A stretch of 64,000 nucleotides of DNA from Nannocystis pusilla (GTDB lineage: Bacteria > Myxococcota_A > Polyangia > Nannocystales > Nannocystaceae): contig NZ_JAPNKE010000002.1 of the NCBI RefSeq assembly GCF_026626665.1, forward strand, positions 8,390,001-8,454,000, written 5' to 3'. Both the position numbers and the translations under genes were made by a program. Positions 28,431-36,354 of the stretch are shown piece after piece (position 1 is the first letter of the stretch; every line of letters starts with the position of its first letter). The notes below the pieces were generated by a model that saw only the letters and a program-made list of their open reading frames with translations, had not been told where the DNA came from and did no database searches.

Positions 28431-29102
28431 TTATGCGTCGGGCGAGACGAGGCCGATGCGGATCGCGTGGCGCACGAGGCCGGCGACGTGATGCACGTCG
28501 AGTTTGGCCATGATGCGGCCGCGATGGCCCTCGACCGTCTTCACGCTGAGACTGAGCTGACGCGCGATTTCCGGGCTGGAGCGGCCCTCGGCGACGAGCT
28601 GGAGGATCTCGCGTTCGCGGTTGGTGAGGGCGTCTCCCGGCTGCGGTTCGCGCCCGCCCGGACGCGCGTCGCGCCGCGAGTCGTGGAGGACGATCTTGGC
28701 GATCGACGGGCTGAAGAAGGCGTCGCCGTGCGAGACGGCCTGGATCGCGGCGACCAGGTCGGACAGGCCGGAGCCCTTGAGCAAGTAGCCGCTGGCGCCG
28801 GCGCGGATGGCGGGGCGCACGTACTCCTCGCCCGAGTGCATCGACAGGATGAGCACCTGCGTGGTGGGGAAGTCCTTGCGGATCGCTCGCGTCGCGTCGA
28901 CGCCGTTCAGCTCGGGCATGCCGAGGTCCATGATCGCGACGTCCGGCTTGTGCGCAGCGACGGCCTCGACGGCGGCGCGTCCGTCAGCGACCTCGGCCAC
29001 GACCTCGATGTCGTCGCGCACGTCGAGCAGCGCGCGCAGGCCCTCGCGCACGATCGTGTGGTCCTCGGCGAGGACGACCCGGATGGTCTTCTTGGTGCTC
29101 AC
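28431..29102 (-). CDS. NarL/FixJ-family response regulator
   Basis: 223 residues. Receiver domain with acidic pocket ED (residues 13-14), phosphoacceptor Asp59 in AIMDLGMPELNG, Ser/Lys region LSMHSG...YLLKGSG. LuxR-type HTH at the C-terminus: LTNREREILQLVAEGRSSPEIARQLSLSVKTVEGHRGRIMAKL. It would bind DNA after phosphorylation by the kinase gene that ends 12 bases upstream. Typical length, intact. Likely targets are nearby: see the shared palindrome at 28361 and 34020. Confidence 0.93.
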   Translation of the reverse strand: MSTKKTIRVVLAEDHTIVREGLRALLDVRDDIEVVAEVADGRAAVEAVAAHKPDVAIMDLGMPELNGVDATRAIRKDFPTTQVLILSMHSGEEYVRPAIRAGASGYLLKGSGLSDLVAAIQAVSHGDAFFSPSIAKIVLHDSRRDARPGGREPQPGDALTNREREILQLVAEGRSSPEIARQLSLSVKTVEGHRGRIMAKLDVHHVAGLVRHAIRIGLVSPDA

Positions 29103-29114
29103 GCGCGGACTGTA

Positions 29115-30485
29115 TCATGCGACGACGACCGCCGAGTCGTCGCCGTCGTCGCTCAGGGCCCGCCGCGGCAGCTCGACGCGGATGGCGGTGCCGGAGCCGG
29201 GCGCGGTGTCGATGCGGAGGTTGCCGCCCAGCAGCTCGACGCGCTCTCGCATGCCGACGAGCCCGCGACCGCCACTTCCCTCGCCGCGCTCGCCGGGGAC
29301 AAACCCTCGACCGTTGTCGTGGACCTCCAGCACGATGTGCGCGGGCTCGACCCTCAGGACCACCCGCAACTCGCTGGCGCAAGCGTGGCGGGCGGCGTTG
29401 GTGAGCGCCTCTTGGATCACCCGGTAACACACGCTCTCGAGCGCGGCGGACAGCCCGCCGTCGGGGACCTCGAGCTCCCGCGAGATCTCGAGGTCTTCCC
29501 GCTCGAAGTCGTCGCACAGCCGCTCGATCGCGGCGACCAAGCCGACGTCGTCGAGGATCGCCGGGCCCAGCATGCTGACGGCGCGGCGGATCTCCTCGAG
29601 CGTCGCGTCGACGATCGTCAGCGTCCGCGCGGCCATCTTCGCCACCTTGCTGTCGGGCTCGGCGAGCTGGACCATGAGCTGGAGGTTGATGCGGATCGCC
29701 GTGAGCGCCTGGCCGGCGGAGTCGTGCAGCTCGCGGGCGATGACGCGCCGCTCGGCCTCCTGCAGCAGCACGGCGCGGGCCGACAGCTCGCGCAGGCGGC
29801 CCTCTTTCTGGCGCAGCTGCTCGTAGGCCTCGCTGAGCTGCGACGAGCGCTCGGCGACCTGCTGCTCGAGCGTCTGGTTGAAGCGGGCGAGCGCGGCCTG
29901 GCTCTGTTCGATGCGGCGCTCGGCGCGGGTGATCGCGCCCAGCGGGATGAAGTAGAGCAGGCCGGCGAGGCCGACGCCGAGCAGGCCGAACGGGCCGAGC
30001 AGCAGCAGCGCGGCGGTGCGGGCCTCGGCCAGGCTGACCGCGACCCACGCGTGGCCGACGACCTGCTCGTTGAGGACGATCGGCGCGGCCTCCCAGGCGA
30101 GCGGGCCGGCGCCGGCGGTCGGGCTGGCGATCGACTCGGTGTCGAGCGGGATCCGCACGCCCGAGCGGTCGGAGATCTCGATGCGCGCGGCCCCGGCGTT
30201 GTCGACGTAGGCCCGCAGGTGCGCCAGCAGCTTGCCGGCGTCGTAGCGCCACAGCACCGGCCGCTCTTGCACCTCGCGCGCGATCGCGTCGGCCGCCTGC
30301 ACCGCGGTCGTCCGCGCCTGCTCGCGCAGGCCCCGGGCCTGCAGCGCGGCGTAGGCCAGCGGCGCCGAGGCCGACACCAGCACGAGCAGCAGCACCACCA
30401 GCGGCAGCATGCGCGCAGAGAGGTAGCGGCGCAGGCCGACCTTGGCGGACCGGGCGCGTGCTCCGGGAGCTGTCTTTTCAGACAT
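29115..30485 (-). CDS. Membrane sensor histidine kinase, HisKA_3 type
   Basis: 456 residues. Helix 1 (MLPLVVLLLVLVSASAPLAYA) and helix 2 (LLLLGPFGLLGVGLAGLLYFI) bracket a periplasmic sensing region of about 110 residues. A coiled-coil (RIEQSQAALARFNQTLEQQVAERSSQL) leads to the phosphoacceptor helix ERRVIARELHDSAGQALTAI and the HATPase (VIQEALTNAARHA, VHDNGRGF, GRGLVGMRERV). It partners the NarL-type regulator immediately downstream. ATG at 30485 (MSEKTAPG) is chosen; an in-frame ATG at 30545 lies within the repeat cluster. Confidence 0.92.
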   Translation of the reverse strand: MSEKTAPGARARSAKVGLRRYLSARMLPLVVLLLVLVSASAPLAYAALQARGLREQARTTAVQAADAIAREVQERPVLWRYDAGKLLAHLRAYVDNAGAARIEISDRSGVRIPLDTESIASPTAGAGPLAWEAAPIVLNEQVVGHAWVAVSLAEARTAALLLLGPFGLLGVGLAGLLYFIPLGAITRAERRIEQSQAALARFNQTLEQQVAERSSQLSEAYEQLRQKEGRLRELSARAVLLQEAERRVIARELHDSAGQALTAIRINLQLMVQLAEPDSKVAKMAARTLTIVDATLEEIRRAVSMLGPAILDDVGLVAAIERLCDDFEREDLEISRELEVPDGGLSAALESVCYRVIQEALTNAARHACASELRVVLRVEPAHIVLEVHDNGRGFVPGERGEGSGGRGLVGMRERVELLGGNLRIDTAPGSGTAIRVELPRRALSDDGDDSAVVVA

Positions 30486-30683
30486 GTGCGGCCTCCGGGC
30501 GCGGCTCGGCGAATGACATATCTGTAAGGACATGTCCGTTCGCACCTGCGCGAATGGTCATGCCCATGAGGACATGCCCGATCGCCCTGGCGCGAGCGAG
30601 CATTGGACGGCTCGCGGTGAGGCGCGGCCGCTCGATGCGGCGGGCGCTCCCGCAGACATGTCCCTTCGTACCTGCGCGGAAGG
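30486..30683. repeat. Hairpin cluster between the PstS-like and kinase genes
   Basis: No gene. Several CATG elements: GGACATGTCC at 30529, ATGCCC-atga-GGACAT at 30560-30575 (one mismatch), and GACATGTCCC near 30656. TTCGNACCTGCGCG is also repeated at about 30539 and 30665, so the whole roughly 125-base block may be a degenerate duplication. This may separate the receptor/PstS transcript from the two-component genes. Confidence 0.6.
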
Positions 30684-31654
30684 TCATTGGACCTCCGGCA
30701 GCGGGATGTAGCCGTGGGTCTTCATCAGCGCCCGGCCCTCGTCGGAGTGGGCGAAGCGGATGAATTCGGCGGCGAGGCCGCTCGGGGCCTCGAGGGCGGC
30801 GAAGGCCAGGTCCTTGAGAAGGGGTAGCGCCCCGACTGGACGCTGGCCTCGCTGGGGCCGTAGCCGTCGAGCTCGAGCGCGCGGAGGGGCAGGCGCTGCA
30901 GGCTGATCGCGCCGACGTCGAGCAGGCCGACCGCGCCGGGGGTGATGGCGAGGGCCTCCTGCATGGCGCGATCGTGGAGGACGACGCGCCAGCGGTGCTC
31001 GCGGTAGGCGGCCTCGTCGGCGGCGGCGAAGGCCGGCAGTGCCTTCGCGACGGCGACGTGGCCCGAGTCGCCGCGCTCGCGCTGGAGCACCGTGATCGGC
31101 GCGCCGTCGGACCAGCGGGTCTTGCGACCGGCGAAGATGTCGGCGAGCTCGTCGGTGGTGATCGCGGTGTCGGGCACCGACAGGTTGACGGCGACGACCA
31201 CCGGCACGCGGGCGTAGGGGATCGCGTCGACGCCGACCAGCGCCTCGCGCTCGCTCAGCGGGCGGGAGATCAGGCCGAGGTCGACGACGTCGTCGTAGAC
31301 CGCCATGACGCCGCCCGACGAGCCGATGCTCTCGAACACGACGATGTGCGCGTCGGGGCTCCTGGCCACGAACGCGTCGGCCAGCGCGCGCGTCAGCGGG
31401 ATGTTGCTGCCCGAGCCGGCCAGGTGCAGCACGCCGTGCGGCCGCGGGGTCGAGCGCTGGTAGAGCAGCGAGTTCTTCGGGACCTGTCCCTCGAGGAAGG
31501 GCGGGCCATTCGAGCCGGCCAGCAGCGGGGCGACGAACACCGCGGCGAGGATCGCCACCCCGGCCACGCCGAGCAGCACCGCGGCCCACAGGGCGGCGAG
31601 CGACGCGGAGGCGCGCGGGTCGGCGGTCTCGGCCATGGCCACGGTGTACTCCAT
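30684..31654 (-). CDS. PstS-like periplasmic binding protein, membrane-anchored, one frame break
   Basis: About 323 residues after repair. N-terminal helix (LAALWAAVLLGVAGVAILAAVF) then a PstS/PBP-like fold: VLHLAGSGSNIPLTRALADAF, FESIGSSGGVMAVYDDVVDLGLISRPLSERE, ITTDELADIFAGRKTRWSDG, ITPGAVGLLDVGA. The frame is lost near 30826 in CCCC; one added C continues PLLKDLAFAALEAPSGLAAEFIRFAHSDEGRALMKTHGYIPL, the usual C-terminus. ATG at 31654 lies two bases after the corrected receptor stop, so the pair are co-transcribed. The ligand (phosphate or another oxyanion) is not proven. No Pst permease is in the window. Confidence 0.82.
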
Positions 31655-31656
31655 TT

Positions 31657-34002
31657 TCAAAACCGACCTCGATGAGCACGTTGGCGCCGCGCCCGGGGCC
31701 GTTGATGCTGGAGCCGTGGTAGCGGTAGGCGGCGTTGGTGACGTTCTCGAGCACGAGGACGACGAGGGCGTGCGGCTGCAGGCGGTAACCCGCGCGTAGA
31801 TCGAGCACCGCGAAGCCGGGGGTGCCTCCCTGAGGATCCGCTGGTCGTTCTTGTCGGTCTCGGTGAGGCGCGTCTGGGGCCGGGCCCAGCGCAAGGCGGA
31901 GCGGCGAAGAAGCCGAGGCGGTGGCGCCAGTTGATCTCGACGGTGCCGTTGAGCGGGGGGATCCGCGACAGCGGGACGCGCACCGGGTCGAGGCCGGCCA
32001 CGGGGTTGGGGCCGTCGCCCCAGGTGTAGGCCGCGGTCGCGCGCATGCCGAAGCCCTTCGGCAAGAACAGGCGCACCGCGCCGTCGACCCCGCGGATGTG
32101 GCTGGTGCCGGCGATGTTGGCCAGAGTGACGTTGTAGACCGCCGCGCCGCACACCACGTCCTCCGGCGGGCACTGGTCGCGGTCGAAGCGGACCCGCGTG
32201 ATCAGGCGATCGATCCACGACTGGAACGCGAACAGCTGCAGCTCGATGCGCGGACGCTCGATCTTGAGACCTGTCTCCAAGGACAGGGCTCGCTCCGGCC
32301 GGAGGTTGGGGTTCTCGTACTGCTGGCCGGCGCCGGTGGCCTGACGGCTGGTGAGGTCGTCGAGGTTGGGCGCGCGGAAGCCCTGGTCGAGGTTGGTGAT
32401 CCAGCGCAGCCCGTCGACGAGGCGCACCGCGACGCCGCCGCCGCCGACGCCGCCGCCCCAGATCTGATCGATCGGTCGTCGGCCCACCATCGCGTCGAGG
32501 TTGCCCGGCGCCTGGGCGACGACCAGCGAGCCGCGGCCGCCGGCGCGCAGCTCGACGCGGTCGAACAGGCCGAGCCGCGCCTCGGTCCACACGCCGGAGG
32601 TCAGGTAGCGGCTGCCGCTGGCGTACTGCGAGGTGGTCGGGGTGGTGATGCCGACGTCGAGGAAGGTGTTCCAGGCGTGGCTGCGCAGGGTGTCGAAGTA
32701 GGCGTCGAGGCCGTAGTTGACCTGGAGGTCGACGCCGCGGGCGAGGCGGAACTGCTTGGTACCGATGTTGAGGCCGGTGCCGATCGTGTAGACCTCGTCG
32801 CGGCCGATGATGCGGTAGGTCGAGTCGGGCCCGCGGTCGAACCGGCGCCGCTCGTGCTGGTGCTGGTAGCTGACGGTCCAGCGCACCGTCTCGGCCGCGG
32901 ACGGGCCGTCGTGCACGTCGTAGGCGCCGTAGACGAGGGTGCGGAACTGTTCGTCGTAGGTCAGGCACTCGCTCTGCGGCGCGGTGACGGGCGGGCAGCG
33001 GTCGGTGCGAGGGGCGTCGAACTGGCGGTAGTCGTAGTAACCGAGAGTGAGGCGGTGCTTGTCGTTGACCTGATAGACGAGGCGCGCGTCGGCCGTGAAC
33101 TCGCGGAAGCCGGTGCCGCGCTGGGTCACGCCGTCAGAGGCGAACAGCGGCGACTTGACGGGCTGACCCGTGCTCGGGGACAGCAGCTTGCCGCCGGCGC
33201 GGAGCAGGCCGACGTCGCGGTAACCGACGCCGCCGAACAGGCCGACCTTGCCCTTGTAGCCGACGTCGAGCTGGGCCCGCCCGCCGATCTCGCCGTCGGC
33301 GGTGCCGGTGCGCATCATCGCCTTGGAGTGGCCGTACCAGCCGCGCGGGCCGCCGAGCGCGAGCGACGGATCGATCGGGGTGGCGAGCAGGGCGCCGCCC
33401 ATGGCGTCGGAGCCGTAGCGCGTCGAGGAGGCGCCGCGCAGGACCTCGAGCTTCTGCAGGGTGCGCGAGTCGATGGTGAAGAAGTACTGGTTGGGGCCGT
33501 AGCGGAAGGTGCTGTTGTTGAGGCGGATGCCGTCGAACATCATCACGGTCTGCTGGCCGGTCAGGCCGCGCACGAACGGCGAGCCCTGACCGTGCGCGGT
33601 CTGCTGGACGTAGACGCCGGGCTCGAAGCGCAGGGCGTCCGGGGCCGAGCGCGGCAGCCGCTCCTCGAGGTCGCGCCGGGTGACGACGCTGGCGGCCCGC
33701 GTGTCGTGGGTGGCCTGCGCCTGCGTGTCGCGGACGGTGGTGCGCCCGACGGTGCGCGCCTGCTCGCTGGCCTCGCGCGTCAGCTTGGTCGGGGCCGCGG
33801 TCGGCGCGGAGGTCGGGGCGCTCGGGCCCTCGGAGACAGGTCCCTTCGGACCTGTCTGAGAGGGCATGCCTCGAAGGACAGGTGCCGGCGCGGCCGCGGC
33901 GGGTCGCGCCAACGCCACGACGACGGCGACGACGAGCCACGACGAACGGAGGGGGAGACCACCGGGCCCGCGGATTGTCGCGCCGAGGTGCCTGCAGGGC
34001 AA
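31657..34002 (-). CDS. TonB-dependent outer-membrane receptor, frame breaks at the C-terminus
   Basis: About 782 residues. Signal sequence SSWLVVAVVVALARPAAAA; plug domain VVTRRDLEERLPRSAPDALRFEPGVYVQQTAHG...RGLTGQQTVMMFDGIRLNNSTFRYGPNQYF...LEVLRGASSTRYGSDAMGG; barrel with GFRAPNLDDLTS and NLRPERALSLETGLK. Plug residues resemble haem/siderophore-type receptors. Near 31900, 31835 and 31659 single missing bases interrupt the frame; corrected, it ends NAAYRYHGSSINGPGRGANV...EVGF. The start is uncertain: TTG at 34002 is the best in-frame candidate before the signal helix. Confidence 0.85.
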   Translation of the reverse strand: MPCRHLGATIRGPGGLPLRSSWLVVAVVVALARPAAAAPAPVLRGMPSQTGPKGPVSEGPSAPTSAPTAAPTKLTREASEQARTVGRTTVRDTQAQATHDTRAASVVTRRDLEERLPRSAPDALRFEPGVYVQQTAHGQGSPFVRGLTGQQTVMMFDGIRLNNSTFRYGPNQYFFTIDSRTLQKLEVLRGASSTRYGSDAMGGALLATPIDPSLALGGPRGWYGHSKAMMRTGTADGEIGGRAQLDVGYKGKVGLFGGVGYRDVGLLRAGGKLLSPSTGQPVKSPLFASDGVTQRGTGFREFTADARLVYQVNDKHRLTLGYYDYRQFDAPRTDRCPPVTAPQSECLTYDEQFRTLVYGAYDVHDGPSAAETVRWTVSYQHQHERRRFDRGPDSTYRIIGRDEVYTIGTGLNIGTKQFRLARGVDLQVNYGLDAYFDTLRSHAWNTFLDVGITTPTTSQYASGSRYLTSGVWTEARLGLFDRVELRAGGRGSLVVAQAPGNLDAMVGRRPIDQIWGGGVGGGGVAVRLVDGLRWITNLDQGFRAPNLDDLTSRQATGAGQQYENPNLRPERALSLETGLKIERPRIELQLFAFQSWIDRLITRVRFDRDQCPPEDVVCGAAVYNVTLANIAGTSHIRGVDGAVRLFLPKGFGMRATAAYTWGDGPNPVAGLDPVRVPLSRIPPLNGTVEINWRHRLGFFAAPPCAGPGPRRASPRPTRTTSGSSGRHPRLRGARSTRGLPPAAARPRRPRARERHQRRLPLPRLQHQRPRARRQRAHRGRF
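33834..33857. repeat. Longest hairpin of the dispersed family, inside a coding region
   Basis: AGACAGGTCC-cttc-GGACCTGTCT: a perfect 10-bp stem with a 4-base loop, within the early codons of the receptor gene. The second stem pair is G-C where most copies have T-A, a compensated change. Confidence 0.85.
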
Positions 34003-34019
34003 ACCCCGGAATTGGAGCA

Positions 34020-34031
34020 GGTGGATCCACC
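34020..34031. promoter_or_regulatory. Palindrome upstream of the TonB receptor
   Basis: GGTGGATCCACC, identical to the one at 28361. It lies 18 bases before the proposed TTG start of the receptor, in position to act as an operator or leader element for the receptor/PstS operon. Confidence 0.4.
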
Positions 34032-34167
34032 CGACCACGCCGGCTCCCGGCGCGGACAGGCGCGGGAAAACCGTGAAATCCTCGAAAGGTGGGCAGCCGC
34101 CGCCGGCGCCGAGGCGACTTCGCCGCCGGCTTGGAAGGTCGGGCGCGCGCCGCCGCTCACGCGCCGA

Positions 34168-34740
34168 GCGGGACATGTCCCGGCGGACAGACTCGAGGCT
34201 CGGCAGATCTCCGGGCGGCGCGGGCGGTCGTACGGGGAGTGATCTGTCCTGACGGACAGACTCGAGGCTCGGTACATCTCCGGGCGGCGCGGGCGGTCGC
34301 ACGGGGAGTGATCTGTCCTGACGGACAGGCTCCAAGCTCGGTACATCTCCGGGCAGCGAGGGCGGGCGCACGGGGAGTGATCTGTCCTGACGGACAGGCT
34401 CCAAGCTCGGGACATCTCCGGGCAGCGAGGGCGGGCGCACGGCGAGCGATCTGTCCTGACGGACAGGCTCCAAGCTCGGTACATCTCCGGGCAGCGAGGG
34501 CGGGCGCACGGCGAGCGATATGTCCTGACGGACAGGCTCCAGGCCCGGCACATCTCCGGGCGGCGGGGCCAATCCGGCGAGTCACGAGCGACATCTCCTC
34601 GCGGACGAGCTCGAAGCTCGGCAAATCTACGGACGGCGCGGACGGTCGGCCGCCGCGAGCGACATGTCCTGGCGGACAGGCTCGGCACACCTCCGGGCGG
34701 CCGGGCGCCGCCAGCGACATGTCTTCACGGACAGGCTCCA
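34168..34740. repeat. 69-bp minisatellite with embedded hairpins
   Basis: At least six units phased exactly 69 bp apart (ATCTCCGGGC at 34207, 34276, 34345, 34414, 34483, 34552), then decayed copies to about 34740. Every unit contains TGTCC-tgac-GGACA, a five-bp stem with four-base loop. The unit length is a multiple of three, so the minus strand stays open as a 23-residue repeat (LEPVRQDRSL-type), but there is no sign it is translated. It lies upstream of the receptor and downstream of hemF. Confidence 0.9.
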
Positions 34741-34874
34741 CGCCCCGCACGTCTCTGGCCGGCGCAGCGGCCTTTCATGTCGACAAAGACATGTCCCACA
34801 GGACATACCCATTTCGACATGTCCTGTGGAAGACCGCGAGCGCTGCCTTCGCAGCGAGGTTCGGACGCTGCCGC
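34741..34874. repeat. Hairpin cluster downstream of hemF
   Basis: CATGTCGACAAAGACATG near 34776, ATGTCC-caca-GGACAT at 34791-34806 (perfect six-bp stem) and GACATGTCC at 34816. These lie just beyond the hemF stop and may serve as a terminator, although there is no T-run. No gene is seen. Confidence 0.7.
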
Positions 34875-35818
34875 TCAGGGGTTCGGCTCGTCGCCGGGGA
34901 ACGGCTTGCGCAGCTCGGCGAGCAGGGCGGCCTCGGGGGTGCCGGGCGCGGGCTCCTCGGCGTAGCCCCACTGCACGTGCGGCGGGAGCGACATCAGGAT
35001 CGACTCCGTGCGGCCGCCGGTCTTGAGGCCGAACACCGTGCCGCGGTCGTAGAGGAGGTTGAACTCGACGTAGCGGCCGCGGCGCAGCTCCTGCCAGCGG
35101 CGCTGGTCGGGCCCGTACTGCGTGGGCAGGCGCCGGCGCGCGATCGGCAGCCAGGCGTCGAGGAAGCGCATGCCGCCGTCGCGGATGAAGCGCAGGAGCG
35201 CCTCGTCGTGGCCGGGCCGCGCGGCGTCGACGAACAGGTGGTCAAAAAGATCCCGCCGACCCCGCGCGACTCGCCGCGGTGTTTCGAATAGAAGTAGCGA
35301 TCGCACCAGTCGGAGAAGCGCGGGTAGTCGCCGATGCCGGGGTGGGCGTCGCAGAAGCGGCGCCACACGTCGTGGAAGTGCGCCTTGTCCTCGGCGAAGT
35401 AGTAGTACGGGGTCAGGTCGGCGCCGCCGCCGAACCACCGCCGGTCGCCCTGCTCGATGTAGCGGAAGTTGGCGTGCACCGTCGGCACGAACGGGTTCGT
35501 CGGGTGCAGCACCAGCGAGACGCCGGCGGCGAAGAAGCTGGCGCCGGTGCCGGCGAGCTGGCTGGCGAACTGCGGGTTGAGCTCGCCGAACACCGCCGAG
35601 GTGTTGACGCCGCCCTTCTCGATCACGTCGCCGCGGATCACCCGCGTCAGGCCGCCGCCGCCGCCGGGCCGGTCCCAGGCGTCGCTCTGGAACACCCCGC
35701 TGCCGCCGGCCTCGCGCTCGAGCGCCTCGATGGCGGCGCAGATCGTCGACTGCACCTCGACGACGGCGTCGTGCGCGCGGCGCTGAAACTCGGTGTGAAA
35801 ACTGGTCGCGGACACCAC
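34875..35818 (-). CDS. hemF: Oxygen-dependent coproporphyrinogen III oxidase, one frame break
   Basis: About 314 residues after repair. Converts coproporphyrinogen III to protoporphyrinogen IX; HemJ at 22889 acts next. Signatures: WDRPGGGGGLTRVI, FFAAGVSLVLHPTNPFVPTVHANFRY, WFGGGADLTPYYYFAEDKAHFHD, and at the end RYVEFNLLYDRGTVFGLKTGGRTESILMSLPP. The frame is lost near 35248 in a five-T run; one added T gives GGIFFDHLFVDAA. A normally important enzyme broken in a homopolymer points to sequencing error. GTG start at 35818 (or 35815). Confidence 0.94.
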
Positions 35819-35880
35819 GGGGCGAGTGTATGCCGCCGACGAGGACGCGCGCGCGCACGTTCTGCGGTAGGCTCACGCGC

Positions 35881-36303
35881 GTGGCGCCCGAACTCGCCGC
35901 CGAGATCCCACTGTCGACCGAACGCCTCCGCCTGGCCGTGACCGGGCTCGGCGGGATCGCGGGCGCGCTGGTGCTGCCGATGCTGTCGTCGTGGCTCGGG
36001 TTGCTCATGCAACTGCTCGAGGGCGACCGCGGCGGCCTCGGCCCCAGGCCGCGCCTGTCGGGCCTGTCCGCGCTCAAGGCGCTGGCGTTGACGGTGCTGC
36101 TGGCGTTCATCGCCGTGAACTGGCAGAAGGCCGCCGGCGAGCTGCGACAGATGCAGGCCGAGGCGCCGATCCTCGGCTCGACTCTGGCGGGCTTCGGCGT
36201 CGGCCTGGTGTTCTGGGCGATCTACGCGGTGGGGATATCCTCGCTGCGCGCCGATTTCGAACGCGCGCGCCTGAGTCGCCGGATCGGCGGCCTGCTGCGC
36301 TGA
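35881..36303 (+). CDS. Small three-helix membrane protein
   Basis: 140 residues from a GTG at 35881 (MAPELAAEIPLSTERLRL). Three hydrophobic helices: VTGLGGIAGALVLPMLSSWLGLLMQLL, LKALALTVLLAFIAV and TLAGFGVGLVFWAIYAVGIS, with a basic C-terminus. No family recognised. An ATG at 35830 would add 17 residues but would reach almost to the divergent hemF start. It may share the upstream region of the kinase gene, which starts 52 bases after its stop. Confidence 0.62.
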   Translation: MAPELAAEIPLSTERLRLAVTGLGGIAGALVLPMLSSWLGLLMQLLEGDRGGLGPRPRLSGLSALKALALTVLLAFIAVNWQKAAGELRQMQAEAPILGSTLAGFGVGLVFWAIYAVGISSLRADFERARLSRRIGGLLR

Positions 36304-36354
36304 GGCGCGCCTCCGCGCCACCCACGTCGGCGATAGTTTGCCAAACTGCCGGGC

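Noticed and set aside
30684..31654. Complete Pst phosphate transporter locus
   Set aside because: Only the binding protein is present; no PstA, PstB, PstC or PhoU genes are nearby.
34168..34740. Repeat-protein gene reading through the 69-bp array into the receptor
   Set aside because: The open frame exists only because the unit is a multiple of three; there is no signal peptide or start context, and the receptor's own signal sequence lies far downstream.
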